In this document: positions 48,701-58,015 of the stretch, in pieces
Layout: every line of letters starts with the position of its first letter
Numbering within the stretch: the first letter of the stretch is position 1
Source: Simplicispira metamorpha
GTDB taxonomy: Bacteria > Pseudomonadota > Gammaproteobacteria > Burkholderiales > Burkholderiaceae_C
Assembly: GCF_004341365.1 (NCBI RefSeq)
Contig: NZ_SLXH01000007.1
Location: forward strand, 62,001-126,000
Direction of reading: 5' to 3'
DNA length: 64,000 nucleotides
Notes under the pieces: generated by a model
The model's database searches: none
Seen by the model: the letters and a program-made list of their open reading frames with translations, nothing else
Told to the model about the DNA's origin: nothing
Translations under genes and position numbers: made by a program

Positions 48701-50137
48701 TTACAGCTGCGGCGCCTGCGCGCTCCAACCGCCTCCCAGCGCCTTGTACAACGCCACCCGGTTTTGCTGCTGCGCCAGCTGTGTCTGGGCCAGCGCTTGC
48801 TGGGTAGCAAACAGGGCGCGCTGCGCATCCAACACATCCAGGTAGCTGGCTACGCCGTTGCGGTAGCGCAGATCGGCCAGGCGAAAACGGTCAGCTTCAG
48901 CATCGGCCTGGGCTTGCTGGGCGCGCACCTGCTCGCCCAACGTGGCTTGGCCTGCCAGGGCATCGGCCACTTCACGGAACGCACCCTGGATGGCTTTCTC
49001 ATATTGGGCCAATGCCATATCGCGCCCGGCCTGTGCTGACTCCAGCGCCGCCTGGTTGCGCCCGGCATCAAAAATGGGCAGTACCGCCTGGGGCGCCAAC
49101 GTCCAACCCCAAGCGCCGCTTTGGAACAAGCCCGAGAGCGCGCCACTGGCCGTTCCGGCGCTGGCCGTGAGCGCAATGCGCGGGAAAAATGCGGCCCGCG
49201 CGGCGCCGATGTTGGCGTTGGCAGCTATCAGCTGTTGCTCGGCCTGGCGGATGTCGGGGCGGCGCTCCAGCAAATCCGACGGCATGCCTACCGGAACATC
49301 GTGCAGGGACTGCGCTGCCGGGATGGCGGGCGCCGCCAGCAGGGCTTCAGGCAAAGGCTGTCCCACCAATTGCGTGAGCGCGTTCACATCCAGTGCCCGC
49401 AGGCGCCGCTGCTGTGCCAGCGTGGCCTGCGCTGCGGCAGTGAGCGATTCAGCCTGGCGCAAATCCAGGGCCGAGGTCACGCCCTGCTCAAAACGCATGC
49501 GGTTCAGGCGCAGCGAGTCTTGGCGTGTAGCCAACGTACGCTGCGTCAGGGCCAGCAGTTCGTTGTTGGTTTGCAGGCTCAACCAGGTGCTGACGACGGA
49601 GGCAATCAGGCTGGTCTGTACCGCATTGCGCGCCTCTTGCGTGGCCAGGAACTGGGCCAGGGCAGCGTCTTTCAGACTGGCCACCCGGCCAAAAAGATCC
49701 AACTCCCATGAGGCCATGGCCAAGCCAGCGGTATAGGCGCTGCTGATGGACTCACCATCGCTGCTGGGCTGGCGGTTGCCTGCGACCGCAGCGTTGATGG
49801 TGGGCAGCTGATCGGCGCGGCGAATCTGGTACTGGGCACGTGCCTGCTCGATGGCAGCCAGCGCCACACGCAGGTCGCGGTTATTGGCCAGCGCCAGCGT
49901 GACCAGCTCGCGCAGACGGGCATCACCCACAAAATCCTGCCAAGCCATGTCTGCCGCTGCTGTGGTGGCAGCGGTGTTATCGGCGCTGGATGCGGGCCAC
50001 TGTGCGGCCACAGGCGCCGGGGGACGCTCGTAGATGGGTGCCATGGAGCAGCCCGCCAGCAGAGCCAGCACACTCAGGGACAGGAGCCGGGGAATCCGGG
50101 CATTGCTATTGCGCATGGGCTTTACCTTCGTTGTCAT
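48701..50137 (-). CDS. Outer-membrane efflux channel (NodT/OprM family)
   Basis: A 478-residue TolC-like lipoprotein of the RND system. The lipobox LLAGC places Cys30 after a signal peptide, followed by SMAPIYERPPAPVAAQWP. The two repeated OEP halves are visible (VTLALANNRDLRVALAAIEQARAQYQ and LRLNRMRFEQGVTSALDLRQAES; later ERRPDIRQAEQQLIAANANIGAARAAFFP and AEADRFRLADLRYRNGVASYLDVLDAQRALF). Its ATG overlaps the TGA of the pump gene. Third gene of the operon. Confidence 0.94.
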   Translation of the reverse strand: MTTKVKPMRNSNARIPRLLSLSVLALLAGCSMAPIYERPPAPVAAQWPASSADNTAATTAAADMAWQDFVGDARLRELVTLALANNRDLRVALAAIEQARAQYQIRRADQLPTINAAVAGNRQPSSDGESISSAYTAGLAMASWELDLFGRVASLKDAALAQFLATQEARNAVQTSLIASVVSTWLSLQTNNELLALTQRTLATRQDSLRLNRMRFEQGVTSALDLRQAESLTAAAQATLAQQRRLRALDVNALTQLVGQPLPEALLAAPAIPAAQSLHDVPVGMPSDLLERRPDIRQAEQQLIAANANIGAARAAFFPRIALTASAGTASGALSGLFQSGAWGWTLAPQAVLPIFDAGRNQAALESAQAGRDMALAQYEKAIQGAFREVADALAGQATLGEQVRAQQAQADAEADRFRLADLRYRNGVASYLDVLDAQRALFATQQALAQTQLAQQQNRVALYKALGGGWSAQAPQL

Positions 50138-53100
50138 TGGTGGGCCTCGATACCTGCGGCCTTGGCATGCTCTGCGTGCATTTTTCGCTGGCGCTCGCTG
50201 CCCTTGAACAGGCTGCGCACCACCACAAAGAACGTGGGCACAAAAAATACCGCCAGGAAGGTACCAACCACCATGCCCGCGATCACGCCGGTGCCAATGG
50301 CCCGCTGGCTGGCCGAGCTGGCGCCCGAGGCCATCGCCAACGGCACCACACCCAAAATGAAGGCCAGCGAGGTCATGATGATGGGACGGAACCGCAGGTG
50401 CGCGGCCTCCAAGGCAGACTCGACTACGCCACGGCCCTGCGCTTGCAAGTCTTTGGCAAACTCGATGATCAAAATCGCGTTCTTGGCGGACAGGCCAATG
50501 ATGGTGATCAGCCCGACCTGGAAATACACGTCATTGGCCATGCCACGTCCGGTAATGCCCAGCAGCACACCCAGAACGCCCAGCGGCACCACCAGAATCA
50601 CCGCCAGCGGAATCGACCAGCTCTCGTACAGTGCAGCCAGACACAAGAACACCGCCAGGATGGCAAAGCCATACAACACCAGCGCTTGCGAGCCTGCCAG
50701 TTTTTCTTCACGTGACTGGCCCGTCCATTCAAAACCAAAGCCTGCGGGCAGCTGCGCTGCCAGGCGCTCCATCTCGGCCATGGCCTCACCGGTGCTGTGA
50801 CCGGGGGCTGCACCGCCAGAAATACGCATGGCCGGGTAGCCGTTGTAGCGCACCGTCTGCATGGCGCCGCTGACCCAGCGGGTGCTGGCAAACGCCGACA
50901 ACGGTACGGCCTTGCCCTGGCTGTTGAGCACCGTCAGCTTGAGGATGTCTTCAGGCTGCATGCGCGCCTGCGCCTCGGCCTGTACCACCACGCGCTGCAA
51001 GCGCCCAGCGTTGGGAAAGTCATTCACATAAGCGGAGCCCAGCGCCGCAGAGATGGCGTTGTTGATGGCGGCAAAACCAACCCCCTGGGCACTGGCCTTG
51101 TCGCGGTCAATATCCACCTGCAACTGTGGTGCATCTTCCAGACCGTCGGGACGCACACCGGCAAGCACCTTGCTCTTGGAGGCCATGCCCAACATCTGGT
51201 TGCGTGCGGCCACCAAAGCATCATGGCCATTGCCACCGCGGTCTTGCAGCCGGAAGGTGAAGCCAGAGCTGACACCCAGCTCCGGAATGGGTGGCGGACT
51301 GAGCGCAAAAATAAACGCATCGCGGACACCCGACAACGCCCCCATGGCACGGCCAGCCAAAGCCTCAGCGGTCTGGCCGGCACCTTTGCGCTCACTCCAG
51401 TCCTTGAGCGTCACAAAAGAGAACCCGGCGTTTTGTCCCTGGCCCGAGAAGCTGAAGCCCATCACCGCCACCATGCTCTTGACTTCAGGCTGCTGGAGCA
51501 TGAAGCCTTCCACTTTTTCCACGACGGCCTGCGTACGCTCCAGCGTTGCACCTGGCGGCAATTGGATATTGACCAGCAAACTGCCCTGGTCTTCGTTGGG
51601 CAGGAACGAGGTCGGCAGGCGCATATACAAAACACCCACAGCAGCGATCAGTGCCACGTACACCACCATCATCCGGCCACCCCGGCGCAGCAGCTTGGCC
51701 ACCCAGCCCTCGTAGCCCTTGGCGGTGCGCGCAAAGCCCCGGTTGAAGCCACCGAAGAAACCGGTTTTGGCATGTGCATGTCCTGCCACCACAGGCTTGA
51801 GCAGCGTGGCGCACAGCGCTGGCGTAAGCGACAAGGCCATAAAGGCAGAAAAACCAATCGACACGGCCATCACTGCCGAGAACTGGCGGTAAATGTTGCC
51901 CACCGAGCCAGCAAAGAAAGCCAGCGGCACAAACACCGATATCAGCACCACGGTAATACCGACGATGGCACCGGAAATCTGGCCCATGGCCTTGCGCGTG
52001 GCCTCCAGCGGCGGCAGCCCCTCTTCGCTCATGATGCGCTCGACGTTTTCAACGACCACGATGGCATCGTCCACCACGATACCGATCACCAGCACCATGC
52101 CGAACATCGTCAGCACGTTGATCGAGAACCCCATGGCCAGCAGTGCGCCAAAGGTACCCAGCAGCGCCACCGGCACCACGATGGTAGGGATGATGGTGTA
52201 GCGGATGTTTTGCAGGAACAGAAACATCACCAGGAACACCAACACGATGGCTTCCAGCAGCGTCATCGCCACCTGCTGGATAGAAATCTTGACGAAGTCG
52301 GAACTGTCAAAAGGCACTGTCCAGGTCACGCCGGGCGGAAAGTACTTTTCCAGCTCAGTCATGCGTTTTTTGACCGCTTCCGCAGCCGCCAGCGCATTGC
52401 CTGAGGGCGACAACTGCACGCCCATGCCGGCCGCCGGTTTGCCGTTGAGGCGTGCCGTGGTGGCGTAGGACTGTGCGCCCAGCTCAATGCGGGCCACATC
52501 CTTCAGCCGCACGCTGGAGCCATCGGCATTGGCGCGCAGCACGATGTTGCCAAACTCGGCTGTCGTGCCGAGCTGCCCGGGCACCACTACCGTGGCAGAA
52601 ATAGTCTGGCCGCTGAGGTTGGGCAGCTCGCCCAAGCTACCGGCAGAAACCTGCGCGTTTTGTGCCTGAATGGCACTGGCCACATCAGCTGGCGACAGGT
52701 TGTAGCCCTGCAGCTTGGCCGGATCCACCCAGACGCGCATGGCGCGCTCGGAGCCAAACAACTGCACCTGGCCGATACCAGGCAGGCGCTGTAACTCGGG
52801 CACGATGTTGCGCGAGGCGTAATCGCTCAAGGCGGTCACGTCAGTTTTGGGATCGGACGACGACAGCATCGCAAACAACAGGAAGTTGGAGCGCGATTTT
52901 TCTACCCGCACACCCTGCTGATTCACCACAGCAGGCAAACGTGGCGTAGCCCGTGCCAAGCGGTTTTGCACTTCGACCTGGGCCAGATCGGCGTTGGTGC
53001 CGGGCTCAAAGCTCAGGGTGATGCTGCCCGAGCCGTTGGCCTGGCTGACCGCCTCCATGTAGGCCAGACGGGGCGCGCCATTCATCTCGCGCTCGATCAC

Positions 53101-53289
53101 GGCCAGCACACTGTCTTCCAGCGTCTGTGCCGACGCGCCCGGGTACGCGGCAGAAATCACAATGGTGGGCGGCGCCACCGACGGGTATTGCGCAATCGGC
53201 AGCTGGGTAATGGACACAGCGCCCAACACCATCACAAACAGCGCAATCACCCACGCAAAAATCGGGCGATCAATAAAAAACTTGGCCAT
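50134..53289 (-). CDS. RND multidrug efflux pump, HAE1 (AcrB/MexB) family
   Basis: A 1051-residue inner-membrane proton antiporter exporting drugs and hydrophobic toxins. It begins MAKFFIDRPIFAWVIALFVM, the family hallmark. The TM4 proton-relay pair is GIVVDDAIVVVENVERIM, porter-domain segments include GSGSITLSFEPGTNADLAQVEVQNRLA, and the second half repeats the fold (GLITIIGLSAKNAILIIEFAKDL in TM10-11). Length fits the family. It lies between the adaptor and channel genes as in acrAB-oprM type operons. Confidence 0.96.
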   Translation of the reverse strand: MAKFFIDRPIFAWVIALFVMVLGAVSITQLPIAQYPSVAPPTIVISAAYPGASAQTLEDSVLAVIEREMNGAPRLAYMEAVSQANGSGSITLSFEPGTNADLAQVEVQNRLARATPRLPAVVNQQGVRVEKSRSNFLLFAMLSSSDPKTDVTALSDYASRNIVPELQRLPGIGQVQLFGSERAMRVWVDPAKLQGYNLSPADVASAIQAQNAQVSAGSLGELPNLSGQTISATVVVPGQLGTTAEFGNIVLRANADGSSVRLKDVARIELGAQSYATTARLNGKPAAGMGVQLSPSGNALAAAEAVKKRMTELEKYFPPGVTWTVPFDSSDFVKISIQQVAMTLLEAIVLVFLVMFLFLQNIRYTIIPTIVVPVALLGTFGALLAMGFSINVLTMFGMVLVIGIVVDDAIVVVENVERIMSEEGLPPLEATRKAMGQISGAIVGITVVLISVFVPLAFFAGSVGNIYRQFSAVMAVSIGFSAFMALSLTPALCATLLKPVVAGHAHAKTGFFGGFNRGFARTAKGYEGWVAKLLRRGGRMMVVYVALIAAVGVLYMRLPTSFLPNEDQGSLLVNIQLPPGATLERTQAVVEKVEGFMLQQPEVKSMVAVMGFSFSGQGQNAGFSFVTLKDWSERKGAGQTAEALAGRAMGALSGVRDAFIFALSPPPIPELGVSSGFTFRLQDRGGNGHDALVAARNQMLGMASKSKVLAGVRPDGLEDAPQLQVDIDRDKASAQGVGFAAINNAISAALGSAYVNDFPNAGRLQRVVVQAEAQARMQPEDILKLTVLNSQGKAVPLSAFASTRWVSGAMQTVRYNGYPAMRISGGAAPGHSTGEAMAEMERLAAQLPAGFGFEWTGQSREEKLAGSQALVLYGFAILAVFLCLAALYESWSIPLAVILVVPLGVLGVLLGITGRGMANDVYFQVGLITIIGLSAKNAILIIEFAKDLQAQGRGVVESALEAAHLRFRPIIMTSLAFILGVVPLAMASGASSASQRAIGTGVIAGMVVGTFLAVFFVPTFFVVVRSLFKGSERQRKMHAEHAKAAGIEAHQ

Positions 53290-53301
53290 AGCGTGCGCTC
53301 C

Positions 53302-54633
53302 TTATTGCTGCGCAGCGCTGGCGGTAGCGGCAGGGCTGCTGGCCGCTGGCGCTGGGCCAGAAGCGGGCGCAGCTGCCGGTGCGGGCGCAGTCTGCGGCAC
53401 GGGCGCTGCACTGCCCGGCGCCTGCCACGGCACGGCTTTGACGGGGGTTCCGGGCGGCAGCATTTGCAGCTTCTGGAAGCCATCGACCATCACCTGCTCG
53501 CCCGCCTTGAGGCCGTCGAGCACCACCCACTGGTTGTTGCGCGCAGCGCCCACCTTGACCATGCGCGGGCTGAGCGTGCCGTCGGCGGCAACCACCGTCA
53601 CCTTGTCACCCTGCTGGGTACGCGTGACGGCCTGCTGCGGCAGCGTAAAAGCATCGGACACCTGTGCCTGTTCCAGTCGCACACGCACATACAAGCCGGG
53701 CAGCAACTCGCCCTTGGGGTTGGGCACCTCAGCACGCAAAGTGACCTGGCCTGTGGTGGCATCCACCGTCAGATCAGAAAACAACAGCTTGCCCGGCAGG
53801 GCGTATTCACTTCCATCGTCCAGCACCACGCGCACGCTGGCCGCATCGCCACCAGAGGCTTTTTTGAACTGCCCGGCCTCCAGCGCCCGGCGCAGCTTCA
53901 TGACTTCGGCAGCAGACTGGGTGAAGTTGACATACACCGGGTTGATCTGCTGCACCACGGCCAGCTGCGTGGCCTCGCCCTGGCCCACCAGCGCGCCTTC
54001 GGTGACCAGTGCGCGCCCGATGCGCCCGGAGATGGGCGAGGTAACGCTGGCGTAATTCAGATTGATGCTGGCCGTTTGCACCGCTGCTTTGCCAGCGGCC
54101 ACATCGGCAGCGGCCTGCTTCTGGGCGGCCACGGCATTGGCATATTCCTGCTGGCTCACGGCATTGGCGGCCACCAGCGGCTGGTAGCGCTCGGCCAGCG
54201 CACTGGCCTGGGCCAGGTTAGCCTGCGCCCGCGCCAACTGCGCCTGGGCGCTTTGCAGCGCCGCCGCGTAGGGCGCCGCATCAATGGTGAACAGTGCCTG
54301 CCCGGCCTTGACATCGCTGCCCTCGCGGAACAGGCGCTTTTGCAAAATACCTGCCGCCCGCGCCCGCACCTGCGCCACGCGCGAGGCCTCCAGGCGACCG
54401 GGCAGCTCAGTGACCAGACCCACATCGCGCAGTGCCACGGTAACCACGCCCACTTCGGGCTGCGGCATGGCGCGCGCCGCAGGGCTACCTGCGCCAGGGG
54501 CGTCGGTTTTGCCACAGGCCGACAACAGCAAAACGGCACTCAAACCGCCCGCCCACCAGGAACGCCGCCCCCAGCAGCGCGAAGGAGCAGAAACAACAGG
54601 AACGGCAGTCTTGGCGTAGCACAAGGCAGGCAT
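53302..54633 (-). CDS. RND efflux adaptor (membrane fusion protein, AcrA/MexA type)
   Basis: A 443-residue periplasmic lipoprotein linking pump and channel. Lipobox LLLSAC (Cys40). The lipoyl/barrel parts (LPGRLEASRVAQVRARAAGILQKRLFREGSDVKAGQALFTID) surround a helical hairpin (AALQSAQAQLARAQANLAQASAL). A long Ala/Pro-rich C-terminal tail follows residue about 400. The ATG at 54633 follows AAAGGA; a longer upstream frame runs into the operator and is not used. First gene of the operon and divergent from the TetR gene. Confidence 0.94.
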   Translation of the reverse strand: MPALCYAKTAVPVVSAPSRCWGRRSWWAGGLSAVLLLSACGKTDAPGAGSPAARAMPQPEVGVVTVALRDVGLVTELPGRLEASRVAQVRARAAGILQKRLFREGSDVKAGQALFTIDAAPYAAALQSAQAQLARAQANLAQASALAERYQPLVAANAVSQQEYANAVAAQKQAAADVAAGKAAVQTASINLNYASVTSPISGRIGRALVTEGALVGQGEATQLAVVQQINPVYVNFTQSAAEVMKLRRALEAGQFKKASGGDAASVRVVLDDGSEYALPGKLLFSDLTVDATTGQVTLRAEVPNPKGELLPGLYVRVRLEQAQVSDAFTLPQQAVTRTQQGDKVTVVAADGTLSPRMVKVGAARNNQWVVLDGLKAGEQVMVDGFQKLQMLPPGTPVKAVPWQAPGSAAPVPQTAPAPAAAPASGPAPAASSPAATASAAQQ

Positions 54634-54751
54634 GAAAAATCCTTTGGCGGAGATGGTTGACAAGGGCACAGCAGCAGGCAAACCCCAGGCTGCGGCCCAC
54701 AGCCCGCGCATCACACAGCAACGCCCTGCAATGCACTGAAAAAAATCGCAG

Positions 54752-54779
54752 TATACATACATTCCAGAATGTATGTATA
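54752..54779. promoter_or_regulatory. AcrR-type operator between efflux operon and tetR gene
   Basis: TATACATACATT-CCAG-AATGTATGTATA is a perfect 12-bp inverted repeat. It matches the pattern of the E. coli AcrR site (TACATACATT...AATGTATGTA). Placed between the divergent genes, it is the likely site by which the TetR protein controls both itself and the efflux operon. Confidence 0.88.
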
Positions 54780-54815
54780 GTGAGGCTTTGGACACCATTG
54801 GCAGAGGTAATTTTC

Positions 54816-55493
54816 ATGGCCCGACGCACCAAGGCAGACGCACAGGCCACCCGCAGCAGCCTGCTGGATGCTGCCGAACAACTGTTTCAGGCCCGTGGCG
54901 TATCGCGCACTTCGCTCAACGACATTGCGCTGGCGGCAGGCACCACGCGTGGCGCCATTTATTGGCATTTCAAAGACAAAGCCGACTTGTTCAACGCCAT
55001 GATGGAGCGCGTGACCTTGCCCCTGGAAGCGCCCATGGCGCGGGCGGGCCTGGCCCACGGCACCAACACCCTGACGCAATTGCGCGCAGCACTCCTGGAT
55101 GCCCTGCACCTCATTGCCAACGACGATCAGACCCGCCGGGTACTGCAAATCGCCACCCACAAGATGGAGTTCACCGATGAACTCGGTGATGTGCAAACGC
55201 GCCGCCTGCGCACACACAACGACTGCGTGGCCTACAACCGTGCAGCCCTGGAACGCGCCTTCAATGAGCAACAAAAAGCACCGCCCATCGCACTGGACAC
55301 AGCCGCGCTGGGCTTGCAAATCATGGTGGAGGGACTGGTGCAACACTGGCTGCTGAACCCGCAAGCCTTTGACCTGGTGCACAGCGGCCAAGCCATGCTG
55401 GACACCTACCTGGCAGGCCTGGGCCTGCACGCCACCCACACTCCAGCGCTTGAAAATATCAAGCCAAAAGTGCCTCCAGCGCCCGCTCTATAA
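54816..55493 (+). CDS. TetR family repressor of the efflux operon (AcrR/TtgR-like)
   Basis: A 225-residue regulator. The N-terminal DNA-binding domain (ADAQATRSSLLDAAEQLFQARGVSRTSLNDIALAAGTTRGAIYWHFKDKADLFNAM, about 7-63) matches AcrR/TtgR. The C-terminal ligand domain is helical, as in drug-sensing members. Control of the efflux operon through the palindrome upstream is inference from location and operator match. The last residues (ALENIKPKVPPAPAL) and stop are encoded by a copy of the interspersed repeat, so the C-terminus was probably altered by it. Confidence 0.92.
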   Translation: MARRTKADAQATRSSLLDAAEQLFQARGVSRTSLNDIALAAGTTRGAIYWHFKDKADLFNAMMERVTLPLEAPMARAGLAHGTNTLTQLRAALLDALHLIANDDQTRRVLQIATHKMEFTDELGDVQTRRLRTHNDCVAYNRAALERAFNEQQKAPPIALDTAALGLQIMVEGLVQHWLLNPQAFDLVHSGQAMLDTYLAGLGLHATHTPALENIKPKVPPAPAL

Positions 55494-55530
55494 GCGCAAG
55501 CAGCTTCACTTTCAATAGCAAAATCGGGCC
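55460..55530. repeat. Interspersed repeat copy spanning the tetR gene end
   Basis: ATCAAGCCAAAAGTGCCTCC, AGCGCCCGCTCTATAAGCGC, AAGCAGCTTCACTTTCAATAGC. It supplies the last codons and stop of the tetR gene and the start of the gap. Confidence 0.6.
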
Positions 55531-55642
55531 ATGCCGGGCACACTGGTGACAGGGCCTGCACCACCAGCACGTCGTTCGCACTACACTGCGCCCCCAGCAG
55601 GCCCGCACAAGACTGGCGCGCCGCCCTCTCGCAGTCCAGCGA

Positions 55643-56170
55643 ATGCCATCCATGCCCTTGCCACCACGCCCCCGCCCATCCGGGCCTCGCAGCCACTGGC
55701 TGATCACCGGCCTCATGGCTGCCGTGACGGCCTTGGTCAGCGCCTGCAAATCCGCCCCCGAAGGGGCCAGCGACAGCCGCTGGCCCGGCACCGACACACC
55801 GGCCAGCAGCCTGCCCGGCTCGGCACGCTCCTCTGCGGCCACCACGCCGCGCGCCTACCGCCAGGACGCAGCAACGCACCTGTACGGACTCAACGCCCAG
55901 CGCATCTATCCGGGCAAGCTGCCCGCCATGCTGTATGCCATTGGCGTATTGGAGGTGGATATCGACGCCAAGGGACAAGTGCAGCGCCTGCGCTGGATGC
56001 GCGCGCCACGCCACGCTCCCGAGGTGGTGGCAGAAATTGAACGCACTGTGCGCGCTGCCGCCCCTTACCCCGCGCCCACACGCATGGGCCGCGTTACCTA
56101 CACCGACACCTGGCTGTGGGACAAAACCGGGCGTTTCCAGCTCGACACCCTGACCGAAGGCCAGCATTGA
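55643..56170 (+). CDS. Putative exported protein, TonB-C-terminus-like
   Basis: A 175-residue protein. A hydrophobic N-terminal segment (HWLITGLMAAVTALVSAC) ends in a possible lipobox, then a Ser/Pro-rich linker. The C-terminal half (GVLEVDIDAKGQVQRLRWMRAPRHAPEVVAEIERTVRAAAPYPAP) has the look of a TonB C-terminal or energy-transducer-like fold (xVxIDxxGxVxxxxxxxS, then a helix and AxPFP-like). No partner genes ExbB/ExbD are near, so I infer an independent periplasmic protein of unknown role. It is the last chromosomal gene before the integrated element. Confidence 0.6.
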   Translation: MPSMPLPPRPRPSGPRSHWLITGLMAAVTALVSACKSAPEGASDSRWPGTDTPASSLPGSARSSAATTPRAYRQDAATHLYGLNAQRIYPGKLPAMLYAIGVLEVDIDAKGQVQRLRWMRAPRHAPEVVAEIERTVRAAAPYPAPTRMGRVTYTDTWLWDKTGRFQLDTLTEGQH

Positions 56171-56196
56171 GGGCCAGGTGGCATGCCGAAAAATCA

Positions 56197-56229
56197 AAAA
56201 CCCTGCTACCAGACTGATAGCAGGGTTTT
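56197..56229. terminator. Bidirectional terminator next to the attachment site
   Basis: AAAACCCTGCTA-loop-TAGCAGGGTTTT: 12-bp stem with A-run and T-run, so it can end the gene to the left and, before integration, the minus-strand tRNA to the right. Confidence 0.88.
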
Positions 56230-56240
56230 CTTGTATGGCT

Positions 56241-56288
56241 TGGTAGGGCGTGACAGACTTGAACTGTCGACCAAAGGATTATGAGTCC
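56241..56288 (-). tRNA. 3' fragment of a CAT-anticodon tRNA: left attachment site
   Basis: On the minus strand GGACTCATAATCC is an anticodon arm with loop CTCATAA (anticodon CAT: elongator Met or Ile2), followed by TTTGGTCGACAGTTCAAGTC (T arm) and TGTCACGCCCTACCA (acceptor 3' end). No D arm or 5' acceptor strand lies upstream; the sequence to the right is unrelated. So this is only the 3' part, as left at one end of an element that integrated into the tRNA gene. The intact tRNA should be at the other end, outside the window. Confidence 0.82.
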
Positions 56289-56308
56289 CGGCAACGCTGT
56301 ATTTGGGG

Positions 56309-56438
56309 GTGTTGATTAGTGTAGGCATAATCAATACAAATCAACACCTTACGAGACTTTTCCACTGAATCCGGCCCACTGCTGTGTTGATGTTTATGCG
56401 GCTTTATCGGGTACTTCAGTCTGTAAACAGTCTGTAAA
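56309..56438. promoter_or_regulatory. Candidate integrase/excisionase binding region
   Basis: GTGTTGATT (56309-56317) and AATCAACAC (56339-56347) are a perfect inverted pair, and GTGTTGAT recurs at 56384-56391. Next to the integrase start, CAGTCTGTAAA occurs twice in tandem (56417-56438). Such repeats between att and int are typical arm-type or promoter sites. Confidence 0.5.
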
Positions 56439-56455
56439 TCCAAAAAGGGGCCTGT

Positions 56456-57850
56456 ATGGCGCGACCAAGCAAGACCGCAGCGATTGACTACAGCGCCGCC
56501 CACGACCTGACGCACGGGCTACTTGAACGCGCCACCTGCCCACCAGAACGCCCGTTTGTGCTGGTCAAGGATGCCGACAAAAAGGGCCTGCGCCTGCGGG
56601 TGACAAAGGCAGGCGGCAAACACTGGCAGTTTGAAACCCGCATCAAAGGAAACCTGTTCACCCGCGCGCTGGGCGAATGGCCCGCCGTCTCGATTGGTGA
56701 CGCAAGGGCAGAAGCCCACCGGCTGCGCGGGCTGACCGAGGCGGGCACCGACCCGCGCGAGATCGAGCGCCAGCAGCAGACCGAGCACGATGCCGCCCAG
56801 GCTGCCGCTGCTGCTGCGCAAGCCCTGGCCGAACGCGAAGCCACCGCCCAGGCCCTGACCGTGGGCGAGGTGTGGGCCACCTATATCAAAGAGCGCACAC
56901 CCCACTGGGGCGAACTGCACCGCAAAGACCATGAGCGCCTGGCCCGTGCCGGTGGCGAGACTGCCCGGCGTGGCACCCGTGGCCGTGGCCTGACCATTGC
57001 TGGGCCACTGCACCCACTGATGGCGCTGGCGCTGCGGGACTTGACCCCCGCAACCATCGAGGCATGGGCAGCGCGCGAAGCCCAGACCCGGCCCACCGCC
57101 GCCCGCCTGGCATGGCGTCTGCTGAAAGCGTTTTTAGGCTGGTGCGCAGAGCAACCCCACCTGGCCACCATCGTGTCCGGCACCAACCCGGCCAAGACCA
57201 AAAAGACCCGCGAGGCATTGGGCAAGCCGCGCGCCAAGGATGACAGCCTGTTGAAAGAGCAACTGCCCGCATGGTTCGCCGCCGTGCGCAGTATCGGCAG
57301 CGCCACCGTGTCGGCCTACCTGCAAACGCTGCTGCTGACCGGCGCCCGCCCTGGCGAGGTGCTGGCCATGCGCTGGGAGGACTTGAACACCCAGTGGCGG
57401 GGCCTGACCATCCGCGACAAGGTAGAAGGTGCGCGTGTCATCCCCCTGACGCCCTACGTGTGGCACCTGCTGGCCAGCCTGCCCCGGCGCAATGAATACG
57501 TGTTTGCCAGCACCAGCGCAAAGAGCGGGGTCATGACCGAACCCAACCACGCCAACGACAAAGCCTGCACCGTGGCCGGTATCGAGCGCCTGACCCTGCA
57601 CGGCCTGCGCCGCAGTTTTGGCAGCCTGGCCGAATGGCTGGAGATACCCGCAGGCGTGGTGGCCCAGATTCAAGGCCATAAGCCCAGTGCCACCGCAGAA
57701 AAGCATTACCGCGTTCGCCCCCTGGACTTGCTGCGCCTGCACCATGAGCGCATCGAGGCGTGGATGCTGGAGCAGGCCGGGGTGCAGTTCACCAGCGCCA
57801 GCGAACCGGGCACGCTGCGCCTGGTGGCCGGTGGCGCAGGGGCCGAGTGA
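56456..57850 (+). CDS. Tyrosine integrase (P4-like, with DUF4102 arm domain)
   Basis: A 464-residue site-specific recombinase. The N-terminal arm-binding DUF4102-like domain (KKGLRLRVTKAGGKHWQFETRIKGNLFTRALGEWPAVSIGDARAEA) is followed by an Ala-rich helix, a SAM-like core-binding domain (about 140-240) and the catalytic domain with R298, H382, R385, H408 and nucleophile Y418 (TGARPGEV, HGLRRSFG, GHKPSA, KHYRVRP). All five conserved residues are present, so it should be active. It lies 168 bp from the tRNA fragment and would catalyse integration there. Confidence 0.95.
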   Translation: MARPSKTAAIDYSAAHDLTHGLLERATCPPERPFVLVKDADKKGLRLRVTKAGGKHWQFETRIKGNLFTRALGEWPAVSIGDARAEAHRLRGLTEAGTDPREIERQQQTEHDAAQAAAAAAQALAEREATAQALTVGEVWATYIKERTPHWGELHRKDHERLARAGGETARRGTRGRGLTIAGPLHPLMALALRDLTPATIEAWAAREAQTRPTAARLAWRLLKAFLGWCAEQPHLATIVSGTNPAKTKKTREALGKPRAKDDSLLKEQLPAWFAAVRSIGSATVSAYLQTLLLTGARPGEVLAMRWEDLNTQWRGLTIRDKVEGARVIPLTPYVWHLLASLPRRNEYVFASTSAKSGVMTEPNHANDKACTVAGIERLTLHGLRRSFGSLAEWLEIPAGVVAQIQGHKPSATAEKHYRVRPLDLLRLHHERIEAWMLEQAGVQFTSASEPGTLRLVAGGAGAE

Positions 57851-57866
57851 TGACGTAGCCACCCCG

Positions 57867-57900
57867 TGGCTACTGGCTACAGTGGCTACAGTGGCTACAG
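57867..57900. repeat. Tandem TGGCTACAG tract
   Basis: TGGCTAC then three full TGGCTACAG units. Related by one base to the TGGCGACAG tract 116 bp further on. It starts 17 bp past the integrase stop. Confidence 0.85.
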
Positions 57901-57911
57901 TCTGATTTACC

Positions 57912-57966
57912 AGCCAAAACCAGCGCCAGCCCTTATGTAGCGGGTGCAAGCAGCTATCCTTTTTGA
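57912..57966. repeat. Copy of the interspersed repeat inside the element
   Basis: AGCCAAAACCAGCGCCAGCC, CTTATGTAGCGGGTGCAAGC, AGCTATCCTTTTTG. It lies between the two tandem tracts. Confidence 0.6.
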
Positions 57967-58015
57967 AGTCCGATAGCCGGACAACAAGGCCCGACCCGTG
58001 AGCGCGTAACCCCCC

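Noticed and set aside
56241-56310. Intact tRNA gene
   Set aside because: The D arm and 5' acceptor strand are missing; only the 3' 48 nt match a tRNA.
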